From assembly GCA_014529385.2 (NCBI GenBank), contig CM043953.1, positions 67,080,372 through 67,144,371 on the forward strand: a DNA stretch of 64,000 nt, given 5' to 3'. The position numbers and the translations under genes are program-made. Positions 1 to 11,787 of the stretch are shown here, piece after piece (the stretch's first letter is position 1; every line of letters begins with the position of its first letter). Below the pieces are notes generated by a model that was not told the origin of the DNA, made no database searches, and saw only the letters and a list, made by a program, of their open reading frames with translations. This stretch comes from Adiantum capillus-veneris (lineage: Eukaryota; Streptophyta; Polypodiopsida; Polypodiales; Pteridaceae).

Positions 1-491
1 TTAAGAGGTGGTAATATTATCCGAGGATATCTTATTAAGTTTAAGAAATATCCTTTTGAAGATGCTAGATGGATGCAAGGCATACAATTAAAGGATAACT
101 TAAACCTTGTCAATGCTTACAATGCTTCCCTAGAGTAAGCAAATGTACAAATGTTTAAAATGAACAAAGTTTTTGTCTTATAAGACTCCCTTTTTCTTTA
201 TTTGCACAAATGTTAAGTAGTATGCATGCTTAGGATCAAGTTTGCAGAGACAATGTCTCCCAAACACCAAGTAGAGCTTGTCACTCTACTTTGAAAGATT
301 GAAAGGACTAATGTGCATACATGCTTGCGGAAACTTAGTCTCTCAAGTACCAAATGGATAAGTCATCCATTCTGGAACGATGTCGTAGGAAAAGATAGGG
401 ATCCTCTACTCGCTAGAAAAAAGACTAATGAATAGGATTTATCTTCTCTATCCCATAGTCGAGGACGACTATGATTTCAAGAGAGAGGTAA
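1..491 (+). mobile_element. 3' internal remnant of a Ty3/gypsy element (family A, copy 1)
   Basis: The first 120 bases encode the end of a chromodomain-like C-terminus and match, with scattered changes, the end of the pol gene of the complete copy near 40303-40422. The rest matches that copy's 3' untranslated region up to its 3' LTR. The remainder of this element lies to the left of the window, so only its 3' end is visible. The frame ends at a TAA (codon Glu-stop) just after position 130. Seen directly: the collinear match. Inferred: plus-strand orientation, from the pol end followed by an LTR. Confidence 0.9.
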
Positions 492-1849
492 TGTCATAAT
501 AACCAATATCTAATTCTCCTAAATGATTTTCTCACGTGAGACTAATCATTTAATATGGGGAAGTACCAGGGGAGAAAAATCTAAAATATTGGTTAAGCTG
601 GCAGACCAGCTACAATAGTGATCCAAAGGAGGGAAAATAGGGATCCAAAGGGGGGTCCATCTACAAAAGATAAATGTGAAAAAATGGGCTATAAAGACCT
701 TAAGGCTCAGCCCATTAAGACTTCCAAAATGCTAAGGTTCCAAAATTAAAAGGATGTGTCCAATGGTCAAGCTTAGTGGAATTGGATGCTTTGTAGTTTA
801 ATAAATTTAAAAACACTACTAAGCTCTCTAGAAGACTATTGGATAGTCTTCCAAGGGGTCCAAGGAGCATTCAATAGCCCAATGGCTTGCTTGCTTCCTA
901 TTGGCTAGAAAAGACAAAGGGGTCCAATGAGAGTTTACTTGCATTCTTTAATAACCTTAAGCTCTCACAAAATGGGAAAGGGGGACACATGTCATAAGGC
1001 TATCACTTCTGCTTCTTAATTATGATTGGCTAGGCTTTGTAGGGTCCAATTAGGTGCCAATAGTAGTAATTTGCAAGATGGGTCGACCAAGAGAGAGAGG
1101 GGGGGGTGATTTTGGCAAGGCATTATCACACACACACTCACACAGTCTCATGTGTGGAGCAAGAAGATTCTCTCTCCCCTTCTCAAGCTTTAATGGAAAG
1201 CTCATGATCCACTCCAAGCTGGTGAGAATGGAGGCCGACACCAATAACTCTTGGATTTATGATGCAAATCCAACCAAGAGCCAAGCTTCAATCCATGCTC
1301 ATCTCCTCTGCCATGCTAATTACTAAGCTATGCTAAGATTTTATGAGTGATTATGCGAGGAGATATACTTCTTACTCGTAAGACTACTCCTTCTTCCTCT
1401 CAATCTACTCTCATACCCCACTAGCTCTCACCATCTTTGAAGGTGTGTGAGCTCTTGGATCTAAGACCGTGAGGGAATTGATGTTGTGTTCTACAAGTGT
1501 TTGCTTAGGGTGCTTTAAGCTTCCATGTTCATTGCACTAGCTATTTATTGAAGGAACACAAAGAATTGTATTGTAAAATGTGGCCCTTGATGGGGGAAAT
1601 CTATAATACAAAGCCTTTTGGAGGGGGGACCGGCTCCATGTAGATCCGGTCCTCAACTATTGTCAATAGCTTAATTTCTATCTCTTTTGAAGTATTTTTC
1701 ATGCCTATCTAACTAGGTGTTATGCTTTTTGTTGCTCTCTCCCTCCAAGCACTCTTGCTATGCTCATTAGGAATCTATTATAATGAAATTCTCACTATGT
1801 TCATGTTATTTTCCGCTACACACAAGTTACTAGGCCATTAAATGTTACA
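492..1849 (+). repeat. 3' LTR of gypsy family A, copy 1
   Basis: The repeat begins TGTCATAATAACC and ends AATGTTACA, the same termini as the LTR pair at 28053 and 40797. It is about 1358 bp against about 1590 bp for the complete copy. A block of roughly 220 bp (equivalent to about 41100-41330) is missing, so this copy has an internal deletion. The bases after it, ATATC, would be the target duplication, but the partner is outside the window. Confidence 0.9.
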
Positions 1850-3240
1850 ATATCTATCAAGATTATCATGATCAAAGATAACCCTTGCATCTCTTAAACT
1901 TAATTTTTTAAACATATTTTACGAGTGTGCATAGATTATTATAAATCTCCTATAATTGCCAATGAGTTTGCATTGTTTAGAACTTTTAAATTCTAGAACA
2001 AAATGTAGAATTGATTATATAAATCTTTCTCTCTGTAAAGGATGACACAGAAGAGAGTCTTACATAATTTACATAGCTTAGAATAATCTCAAATATGGGC
2101 TTCACTAAAATATACGGAAGAACAAGGGTAGTTTTATGACGAAGAAGAAGCCAAAGTTTTAGAAGAAAGAGAAAAGTGTGCTCTTTGTAGGAAGCACCCC
2201 TACATAGACAAGGATAGGTGAATGCAGTGAGTTTAACTTCTACATGTGGGATGGAACACGGGATGGTCCTTTTTTACTAGAAATGATAACAATTGGTCTA
2301 CATTTTGAGCTCAGGTTCATTCAATGCCCTAGAAATGGGATTGGATGGGAGTTATTCACGGGTTGGGTGGTGAGACCTGCAGATGCGTTTAGAAATTAGC
2401 TTAGTCTCGGTAGGCCTAATGGTGATGAGAAAAGGAGGAAGCAAAATGGATCCCATGGAAGGATCGGATAAGGGATAAAGATGTGAATTAATTAAGGAAC
2501 TCTTCTAATTGTTTGGTAAAAAGGAACCTTGGAAAGGCTAGGAACCTAAATAGGTTAATTCGTAATTATCCTCATCAGCCAGACCTTTGCTATGCTTCTT
2601 GAATTATTGATTTAGAAAGAACTTAAAGTAGGTTATTATTGTAAGCATTTCCCACACCATATAAATAAAACTAAGAGTTGGAGTTCTGTAAAGTCACGGC
2701 CTCCACACGTGGTGGAAGGGAAATGATACCCAATTTGTGGGATGAGGATAGGGATATTCATGGAGAAGTATATGTGATTTCTTGAAATATAAATAGATAC
2801 CTTTAATAATACTAAAGAAAAAATGTGGGAATGAGTTGATAAATGCATACTTACAAGGGTATGTAATAGTTTTCATGCTTCTTTCAAATGCTTGAAATGT
2901 ATTCTTAGTTTGCCAGCATTGGAATATTGTTTTCTAGTATCATAGTACTACCTTGAAAAGATGCATTTATCAAACGGTTTGATAGGAGGGTGTATTTTTG
3001 GAGGGTTAATTTGTTGGTTGGAAAGTTAACCCCAATTTAATAATGTGTATGATATTAAGTCAAGAATGGGGAAAGAGTTTTCGATCTACAGATTGGAAAT
3101 AAAACTTGGGAAGGAGGGATTCGTGTAGTTAGTGAATACACTCATCTTAGGGAAACACACTGAGGGCTCTGTTTGGTCATAACCAAAAAACAAATGTCAG
3201 TGACCTTGAACCAAGGGTCAGTTAAAGGACTCTCACTAGT
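1850..3240. other. No recognisable gene
   Basis: This stretch is AT-rich with no open frame over 70 codons and no protein family I can recognise. Short ORFs at 2636-2876 lie in frames with no conserved motif. It is probably decayed intergenic or repeat DNA. Confidence 0.5.
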
Positions 3241-3699
3241 CATTAGGGAAAATTTGGACTCACAAAGGGGCCTTATAAGGAGTTTGACTTCCTCTCTCAT
3301 GTCCAAAATGGGTATGCGGTAAATTTTTTGCAAATCAACTCTAAACTTGGCAGAGATTTGATAGTTAGAATCTACTCTTCAAGCTCTTTCTATTGATATA
3401 TAGCACACCATGAAACTCCTCATATTTTGAAAGATTCTATCTTTGATTCTCTAGATTCTAGACGGAGTTGTCACATCACAAGAGAATCTAGAGAATCAAA
3501 AAAGAATCTTTCAAATATGAGGAATCTCATAGCGTGCTATATATCAATAGGAAGAGCTCGAAGAGTAGATTCTAACTGCCAAATCTCTGCCAAGTTTAGA
3601 GTTGATTTGCAAAAATTTTACTACATGCTCGTTTTGGACAAGAGAGAGGAAGTCAAACTCTTTATAAGGCCCCTTTGTGAGTCCAAATTTTCCCTAATG
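3241..3699. repeat. 459-bp foldback (long inverted repeat)
   Basis: The left arm (3241-3459) and right arm (3483-3699) are inverted copies, roughly 90% identical by eye over about 217 bp, around a 23-base loop (3460-3482). The outer ends read CATTAGGG and CCCTAATG. No ORF or transposase lies inside; similar short peptides on the two strands are only a by-product of the symmetry. It could be a foldback MITE or a hairpin-RNA source. No clear target duplication is visible next to the arms. Confidence 0.85.
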
Positions 3700-4099
3700 T
3701 AACCTGTGAAGGTAGAGTTTAAATTTAGTCTGATGGATTTATTTTTTAAGTTGACTCGATTTTATTTTTTTTGGGGTTAAAAGTTCCATATGAGAAAAAG
3801 TGAATGTTATCACCCCCTTGAGTTGGCATCAAAGAGCAGGAGGAGTCCTGTCTTGGTGTCGGTCTCAAGTGCGAGGGATGTCAACAATCATGTTGTACCC
3901 ATTTGGAGGTGGTGCAATTGATGGTCCTTGGCATGGCCCTCAAAAAATAGGTGGCAAAAAAGCAACCATATCAAATGTTTGCAAACGCAGCAAATTGAAC
4001 AAATTTACATGCCCAAAATGTGCATGCCAATTTTTTTCATTTGAAACAATCTTTAAATCCACGATTTCATTTGCAATATTCTACCCACAGTTGTCATAT

Positions 4100-5472
4100 A
4101 ATGTGAGCTTATTTAGCCTATGAAAACACAAAATGAAACATATAATATCTTTATCACCAAAATTGAGATTATGAGCTGTATATTGTCCATCCACAAACTT
4201 GACAACATGACCAAGTCTCACAAGTATAGATACATAAACAGGGTTCTTTTTTATCCCATATACATGAAGTGCATCAACAATTGTGCAAGAGCTATCGTTT
4301 GCACTAACTAGAATGATGTTTCCAACTCCCTTGACTGGATAAGATCATTTTTGGCACAAGTGACCATATTCCCATGAGGGATAGACTCAAGAGGGATAAG
4401 CAAGTTGCGATGTGGACTAATGTTCTTTGTAGCACTACTATCAAAGTAGCACAAACAAGTGTGAGAGAACTGCCATTTGCATCAATTAACACAGTCTTTT
4501 CAACTCCCTTGATCAAATAAGGTCATTTTTGGCACACGTGATCATATTCCCATGAGGGACAGAATCGAGAGAGGTAAACAAGTTTCAATGTGAACTAATG
4601 TGCTTTGTAGCACCACTATCAAAGTACCACACATGTGAAGCTAAAACAATTGACATACATGCATCATGGATAGAAGGATCGTAAGCGTACTATGCACTAA
4701 ATTCCCACTCTACATATACATCAACATCATAATCTCCTTTCACAAAAGATTCGACAATAGATGCACTTGTAGTGGAACCAACCCCTTTCTTCTTGGCCTC
4801 TTTTGCCTTCAATTTAGGACACTACTTTATCAGCTCATCATTTAGCCTTGAAATAATAGCAGCGCATCTTCTTTTTTATTTTTTCAATAGAATTTCAATA
4901 AGAGGGGCTGCTAGCAGAAGAATTAGAAACAAGTGATTTACTATTCACTGAAGACTTGTGAGAGGTGGCTACGTTGTTCTTGCAAGCTTTCTTTGAGGAG
5001 AAACAAAAGCTTTCTCAACTCCATTCTATTTAGCCCTGCTCTTTCATGAAAGTGACTCTTGCAATAGCAATGTCCATAAGGCATCCAACTTGACAGATTG
5101 AGGATTTTCTTGGGTCATAAGTCTCTAAGTACAAGCAAATGTCTCGTAAGAGTCTGGAAATGCATTAAGAAGAGTCTTCACAAGTGATCTATTAGAAATG
5201 ACTTTGCCTACAGAAATGACTTACTTATGAATATCCTTGAAACTAGTAGGGAAAGTGTCCATGTCATTTTTCCGTTGCATAATCTTTGACTCCAAATCTT
5301 TACACAACAGTGTAATTTTAGCCTCATTGCACCTTGCGTAAAGACCATCCACAATATCCCAAGCCTTATTTTTTGACTTAGTTGAGTGAATGTGAGGAGT
5401 AATAGTGCACTTGAAAGATAATGCAATAAATGCATGAGCATGCACATATCTAAAATCCCAATGGTTCAACAA
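4100..5472 (-). pseudogene. Ty1/copia gag-protease relic
   Basis: On the minus strand, 5472-5221 encodes a gag (UBN2-type) segment containing AWDIVDGLYARCNEAK, followed by further gag-like sequence to about 5050. After a Lys-rich linker the frame near 4640 reads WYFDSGATKHI, the copia aspartic-protease active-site region (consensus W-Y/F-x-D-S-G-A). The reading is interrupted by stops and frameshifts. No reverse transcriptase or LTR is attached, so this is a fragment of a longer element. The protease segment is duplicated (see the 178-bp tandem repeat). Established: the family assignment. Inferred: age, from the degree of decay. Confidence 0.75.
4290..4645 (-). repeat. 178-bp tandem duplication of the copia protease segment
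   Basis: Two diverged units, about 4290-4467 and 4468-4645, align at an offset of 178 bp (for example CAACTCCCTTGA at 4323 and at 4501). Both encode the protease active-site region. One reads FDSGATKH and the other FDSSATKN, so the second has lost the conserved Gly. Confidence 0.75.
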
Positions 5473-5483
5473 GGGAAACTAGG

Positions 5484-8060
5484 TCATCCTATGGCCCTAT
5501 GGTCATAGGATCTCTCTTTATATTAAAGGCACCCTATGGCCCTAGGGCCATAGGGTGACAATGTAAAATCTCTACAAAAGCATTTAAGCCTCTGAAGAGC
5601 ACCTATATGGGCACAATGTTGGCAACGGCTTGGGACTATAGCCCTAGAAAATGACCTAGTCCTATGTTGCAAGTAGAAATGGGACCAAAAAAAAAAAAAT
5701 AAAGACCTAAAACTTTCTTGTCTCTATATCCTCTGCAAATGGGCTAAGGAATTTTCTTCCAACTCTTTTTCACCCTCTATGCAAAAGTGGGCACAACTAT
5801 TAGTAGATTCCTCTTTCACTAAAGAAATTTACTAGAATTTGGATGGATAGTTACCAACTAGTCGGGTCCCCACCCAGCCATAATTGACAACCTTAATTGA
5901 TCCCCACTTTCCACCCCGCACTCACACATGCTTCTTTATTTCTCATTACAACCAAATTCTTTTCATAGTTAAAAAAAAAACGGTTTCTTTGAATTTTGAA
6001 TAACAATAATTTCTTGAAAAGAGTATTGAGAGCAACATTGAAAACGTTCTTTATCAAAAAATCATCTAGATATTTCCTAGTTCATCCAAACTAGCCAAAA
6101 CATTTCTTTCCAGGTTTAACAAATAAGGGCATGATATTTCTGGGAAGGTGTACTTTCATTCTCTGTCAATCTTAATAGTTCCGAATGGATACAATGTTAT
6201 AACTTAAAGGACTTATATTAATTTATAGATTTTTTTTCTATAACCAAGGATCCACCTACGACTAGTTCAGGATTTTCTACAACTCAAGGATACAAACACT
6301 CTCATCTACCCAAATGCTACTCAGACTAGCTTCCTAGTAATGAGTGGCCTTGGCCTTATTGTGGTGATCATCCTCAATTTACTTATTCTCACAAGCTATT
6401 TTGGGGTCCATATTCTTTATCCTTATGAAATGATGCTCATCTAGTCATTTAGAATTTTTCTCTCTAGTGATTTTTGGATAAACTCTCTCTAGTCTAGAGA
6501 GAATCTGCCAAGTTTCCAAGTTTGAGTGAAATTCTGAAGAATAGGGATTTATTTATAATTTTGTTGAAAATAGGGTGTGTATTTGGAAGTTTCCAACCCC
6601 ATAGGTATCCCCTCTAGATGTACCTAGTGTCCCTACTATCCTTTTAGTCTCTAGGAGGTCCAAAATATCATCACTAGCATCTGCCCATCTTGATTGTCAA
6701 ATCTGCTAGCTTGAGTTCACTTTACTGCTTCAATAGAAATATGTGGCCCATCTGATGAAATATCTGGTAGGCCACACAAAAGGACCATGTGATTTGATAA
6801 CTACCAATTGGAAAACCTATGGACCCAGAGCCATAGGATGCTAATGTAGTGGCTCTTGAGGAGAATTTAGGCCACTCAAGGGTACCTAAATGGGAACCAT
6901 GGAATCCCTCTTACCTTAGGACAATAGCATCTATCATTTCAATAGAGGAAAACCTATTTTTGTGGGTGTCTTTTAATCCAATGAGAGATCCTATGACCAT
7001 AGGACAGTAGGATTGACTAGGTGTGCACTTGTATAACTATTTTATTGGTACACTACGTATCTATGGACATATGCTTACTCAATAACATAGAGAGTACTCT
7101 ATTGTCCTAGGTCCATAGGGTGCCATCATAATATTTATACAACGGCACTTGGGCCACCAAATGGCCATAGGGCCATTTGGTATCCTATTAGACTAGAGGG
7201 GATCCTCTGACTCTAGGGCCACATCATGCCAATGTAGAAGCTCTAAAGGGGTGTTTAGGCCACTCAAATGCACCTACATGGACACCATGGCCATCCTATG
7301 GCCCTAGAGTCATAGGTTATTTTTTTAGATTAGACGTCACCCCATGGATTATTTAGAAGATCTAAAGGGGTATCTAGGCCACTTAAAGGCACCTACATTG
7401 GCACCATGGCCACCCCATGGCCCTAGTAGCATAGGATCTTTCACCAGATTAGAGAGCCCTCTATGGACCAGGTGCCATAGGGTGCCAAGGTATTGTCTCT
7501 AGAGGGGCATTTGTGCCACTCAAGGGCACCTACATGGGAATCATGGCGAGAGAAATTGTCATTATATTAAAGGTAATCTGATGGCCCTAGGTCCATAGGA
7601 TGCCATTGTAGAAGATCAAAAGGGAGATTTAGGCCACTCAAGGGCACCTATATGCTCACCATTACCATAGTATCTCTCATTAGATTAGAGGGTTCCATGT
7701 GGCCCTAAGGCCATAGGGTGCCAATGAAAAACCACTCAAGGATGCCTACATGGGCATAATGACTACTTTATAGCCATAACACCATAGGAACTCTTTTTAG
7801 ATTAGAGGGACCTTATGGACCTAGGGGCATAGGATGACATTGTTGAGGATCTGAAGGAGCATTTAGGACACTCAAGGGTACATACATGGGCACCATGGCA
7901 TCCCTATGATCCTAGGGAAAAAGGATTTCTCATTGGAATAGAGGGAAATCTAGTCTAATGAGAGATCCTATGCCCCTAGGGCTATAGGGTGGCCTAGGTG
8001 CACTAGTAGAGCCTTTAGGTTGGATCCCTATGGATGTAGGTCCATATAATCTCCTCTTAT
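5484..8060. repeat. Degenerate minisatellite with palindromic CCCTAGGGCCATAGGG core
   Basis: Many diverged units follow the order: CCTATGGCCCTAGGGCCATAGGGTG, then CCAATGTAGA, then GGCCACTCAAGGGCACCTACATGGGCACCATGG. The phrase built on GCCACTCAAGG recurs near 6867, 7257, 7377, 7515, 7634, 7733 and 7868, giving spacings of about 100-140 bp in the densest part (7190-8060). A related unit is at 5484-5660. The stretch between about 5700 and 6780 is largely unique and AT-rich. No coding role is visible. Confidence 0.75.
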
Positions 8061-8869
8061 TATTGAGGAAACCTTGGATCTAGGTCCATTGGGTTCCAAC
8101 AACAAACAAATTCTACAAGGGCACCTTGAGGTCACTTTGTTGACAAGTAGCCGAGATAGGAGGGTCCATATAGGGTGATGATAAAAATTTCTCTTTGTGG
8201 GGTCATGAGGTCCACCCTCTTACACTATTTTGGGCGTGAAAGATCTCAAATTGAGGTCAGATTGGGGTCTCTAGTGGCTCGTGGGTTTGCATGTAGTTAA
8301 TCCCATGCACATTGCAAAAGTTCTGTATGTGAGCCCAAGCGCCCAAAAAGTAGTTCGGGTCTGTGAAGGGATACTCCTAGGTGCCTTTGTTTGACTACCA
8401 ATGGAAACCATAACTCCCGCATTTCATGATCAAATTATCTTTTTGGGTATTACTCAAAGTAGCCCCCCTTCTTATGAGCTCCGAGACTACCCCCCTTCCC
8501 AAGAGGGTGCTCTTGTGACACATATCCTTCGAAGTAGACCATCTCACACATTCCATTTAACCTTATCATCTACATCCAAGCACTCTACCTTTTCTCTCCA
8601 TCCCATTTCCACGTCAACAAAGAATCCCCACTCTTAAGTTTTGAACAAAAGTAACAAAGGGCTTCTCCAAGTGATAATCAATCTTTCCAAAGTCCGTTCA
8701 AAGGCTTCAACCCCTTATTCTCCTAAAATTATTGTACTTCAAAGTTTTTTTATAAATTCTTTTGTGAAGAGTTTCCTTATATAAATGGAGAGTGACTTCA
8801 CAAATTATTCATAAGACCCTTTGAAGTTGAGTGTACCTTGGAGAGTAGACACTGCCCTTTTCAACACCA
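8061..8869. other. No recognisable gene
   Basis: The only open frame of note (8401-8637, 78 codons) is Ser/Thr/His/Pro-rich, shows no known motif and looks like chance. The stretch lies between the minisatellite and the copia gag relic and may be the leader of the latter. Confidence 0.45.
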
Positions 8870-8872
8870 AAA

Positions 8873-9715
8873 GTGGTAAGACCTTGTCCTCACACACGAA
8901 GGGTGCACATGGGTAAAGACAATCTAATAAAGTTCAATGGAATAGGATTTCAACCTTGGCAAGTGAAGCTTAAGGGATACCTCATGGAAAAGAGGCTATG
9001 GAGTTTGGTTAATTTAATGAGTGATGGGGAGAACATTCAAACTAGAGTTATTGCATCACAATTCTAGAGTTGTGATGGAAAAGCAGTTGGCATCATCCTC
9101 ATAGCACTTCAAACTAACTATGTGCATTATTTATATGAATCCACTATTTCTCTTAGTGCATAGCAAACCCTAGAGATTTTATTTGGAGCAAAAGGAAAGC
9201 ATTCAAATATCTGACAAATAATGCAATTTTACGGGGTCCTGATGGGGAGTCATGATTATCTCTCTAGTCTCACTAATAGACTTAAAAGCATTTTCACACA
9301 ATTGGCGTACATATAGTTACCAGTTAAAGAACAAGACCAAGTAGCTATGCTCTTAAAGTCACTTCTTGTAGAGTATGAAAAAGTTGTAATTGAGCTTAAG
9401 GGAAAGGGAGAGAAAACCCACCTGAAAGCATCATCAGTTCTCTATAAGAAGAAGAAAAGAAGATCAACCATGGCACCTTTTCAAAGACTATTATGAAGTA
9501 AACGCTTGTGAAACCTACTGTCAAAAGGATCATGCTACCAAATATTGCAGACTCGATGATAAACAAGTGAATTCTCTAAAAAACAATAACAATAGAAGAA
9601 ACTAGAAAGAGCGGTACAAAGACAAAGACAAAGACAAAGACAAAGTCAAAACCAAAATCAACCTTGCTATTGTTGAAGATGCTACTGCTGAATATGCCTA
9701 TAGTAGTAAGTATAA
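8873..9715 (+). pseudogene. Ty1/copia gag relic, cut by the Helitron
   Basis: The frame starting near 8873 contains IKFNGIGFQPWQVKLKGYL, the typical N-terminal gag motif of copia elements (F-x-G-x-x-F-x-x-W). Downstream, through several in-frame stops, come gag-like phrases such as LFGAKGKHSNI and QDQVAMLLKSLLVEYE. A Lys/Asp-rich hexanucleotide tract (GACAAA repeats, about 9615-9650) follows. The sequence stops being gag-like exactly where the Helitron 3' terminus lies, so the Helitron probably inserted into this older relic. No protease, integrase or RT follows it. Confidence 0.7.
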
Positions 9716-9752
9716 CTAGTATGGGGCAATTAGCTAATGGAAATTAGCTAAT
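9716..9752 (-). other. Helitron 3' terminus: hairpin plus CTAG
   Basis: Read on the minus strand, two copies of ATTAGCTAAT (9752-9743 and 9738-9729) separated by TTCC form a perfect 10-bp stem with a 4-base loop. Nine bases later comes CTAG (9719-9716), followed by T. This is the canonical Helitron 3' end: a short hairpin about 10 bases before CTRR, inserted between A and T. Confidence 0.85.
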
Positions 9753-9922
9753 GGTTGAGTGTGAAGTTGTTGTGTAGGGATAGATTTAATATGAAATGTA
9801 TACTTTTTTGCAATAGATTACATCTTTAATGTATTTTTTGAATAAAATTATATAAAATCAACACTTTATGTTTATTAGAAGTATTTTGATTGTGTATCTT
9901 TAGGACAACTTTTAGAGTACTT

Positions 9923-9946
9923 AAGAGAGAGAGAGAGAGAGAGAGA
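9923..9946. repeat. (GA)n microsatellite
   Basis: A run of about 11 GA units just downstream (minus strand) of the GIY-YIG stop codon, inside the Helitron 3' untranslated region. Confidence 0.9.
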
Positions 9947-9973
9947 GTTGGAAAGAGATAACAACCCTTTAAA

Positions 9974-10488
9974 TTAAATAAGGCCTCTTATTTTTAGGTA
10001 ATAGTATTTGTTAACAGAAGAAGGATTTTTTGAAAAAACATTGTATCCATTTGGAGTAATCGATCTAAATTTCTTAATATAAAGTGTTTCTAAGTGATTT
10101 GCTTTGTCCTTTATTGTTGTTGAATCTATAATTTCAATCGTGAACTTTTTGTTGAACAGCTTGTATCTACTAATTTCAATTATCATCAATTTAGTAGGTT
10201 CTTTTTTATTTTGTAAAATCCTTCTTTTTATATTATTTGTTTGTCCAATATAAGTTTTTTTAATTTATTATACGTTGTAATTTATAAATAAAAACATTAC
10301 TTTTATTTTTTGAAGTTGTTGATTCTCGGGGAGACTTTGTTTCTGTAAAAAAAATTTAGACTCTTTTAAAACGATTTTGTATAAACTTTTATGAGTTTTA
10401 GTATAAATATATATGGTATTTAAAATATATTTCAGTATCTTAAAATATAGATTGTTATATTAAAGTAAACAATGGATTCACATTGGGG

Positions 10489-10550
<62 letters not shown>

Positions 10551-11762
10551 TGAGAATGCATTATTTGACTATGTTGATAACTGCTTTAAAATATTATTGA
10601 ACTTGTTGGTATTTGAGTAAGATGTGAATTTTTGAAGTAATAATTGTACCTTGACTGGTGGATGGAATATCTATACGTATTGAAGTTGATTGCAAAGATG
10701 ATTCTCCTTTGTTAGCTATATCCATATCTATAAACAATGTTATGTAAATTTTTTTTTAGTTTGAAGAATATAATCATTTATAAATAGAGAAGAAATTATG
10801 ATTTTATACCATTGCTTTGATTCATAGTAATGAAAAATTTGCAAGTAGTGCCATATTGTCTTCGTGCAAGTCCCATATCTAGTCATGTTGTTATGCTCTC
10901 CAAAGTGATTGGATCTTGTTTGTTTTTTACGTTCTATAGTTGCTCATACTCTTTTAGAATGATTGAAGCTAATCTATTATCAAGACTTTTCAAAGAGTCT
11001 AATGGAATGTTGTAGCCAAAATGCAATAAGTTCACAGCATATACTGAAATTCCGTTCACGTGTTTATCTAGTAAAGCTTGAGCTTTGTATCGCTCAAGAA
11101 TTATATCTTCATTTGGTAAATTTTCTTTGAATATCTTAAGAATTTGTATTGTTAGACCTGCAAAGTAATTGTATTTGAATTAATTATATTTGAAATTATG
11201 AGTAATATAAGTAAAGTTTTTAAAACATAAGCTGAATTATTTACCATCTGCTAGGAATTCTCTAGTAGTATGTGTTTTTTTCCATGTTTAAAATATATTG
11301 TCGGATGCATCCATATATTTTTTTAGCTCATCATAAGATCGCCAATCATAAATGTAATTTATTGGATCACGTCTTGAGATATTTTCATATTTAATTTGTT
11401 TGATTCTTAAGAAGAAGTTTTCTCTGTGTTACCTTTTTTATTTTTGTTGCTCTTCTTGTTCTTTTTCTTGTAGGTCTATTGTGGCTTTTGCTTTAGCTTT
11501 GATAGAATTAAAGACCTAATATATTTTAGCACAATTTATGCATTTAGGGTTATAAATATTGAAGTACGTGATTAGAGATATAAGCTTACCTCTATATTGT
11601 TTAGCTTTCAATCTGAAATATATAAAAATGAATTTATTAATAGTTTCTTTAAAATCAATCTAGTAATAAATTATAGCACCTTAAGTTTGATATAAAATAA
11701 TTAAGCATATGTTACCTTTGTTTTAATCTTTGGAGTAAAATTTTATAGTCAATAATCTTCAT
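9974..11762 (-). pseudogene. Spliced Helitron-linked gene with C-terminal GIY-YIG nuclease domain
   Basis: Five exons can be read: 11762-11716, 11612-11245, 11157-10810, 10727-10650 and 10342-9974. All four introns are GT-AG and the reading phase carries over each junction (phase 2, then 1, 1, 1). The start (MKIIDYKILLQRL) is 26 bp after the helicase stop. The middle is charged, with a Glu/Gln/Lys-rich tract (near LQEKEQEEQQ), and has no domain I know. The last exon is a GIY-YIG endonuclease: FIYKLQ, TYIGQTNNIKRRI with the conserved Arg, a Glu in HLETLYIKKF and an Asn in SITPNGYNV. Full length would be about 400 residues. Damage: TAG at VFNS, TAA near EEQQK, two stops near EYEQL, and a one-base slip in an A-run between RIIN and KKTYIG. 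GIY-YIG is best known in retroelements from Penelope-like elements, but here it follows a helicase with no RT nearby. Confidence 0.75.
10491..10548. repeat. (GA)29 microsatellite within an intron
   Basis: An uninterrupted GA run of 58 bases. It falls in the last intron (10343-10649) of the GIY-YIG gene, which explains why that intron is the longest. Confidence 0.95.
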
Positions 11763-11787
11763 ATATATAATGATTTATTACTTGTAT

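Noticed and set aside
1054-1326. ORFs inside the gypsy LTR (also 42036-42248 and 62575-62787)
   Set aside because: LTR sequence is non-coding; equivalent frames are broken in other LTR copies.
3427-3702. 91-codon plus-strand ORF similar to a minus-strand ORF at 3142-3333
   Set aside because: The similarity only reflects the inverted repeat; no protein family fits.
3800-4123. 107-codon plus-strand ORF
   Set aside because: It overlaps the antisense side of the copia relic and has no recognisable domain.
9974-10342. GIY-YIG domain as part of a Penelope-like retroelement
   Set aside because: No reverse transcriptase is found upstream; the exons connect to a gene directly after the Helitron helicase.
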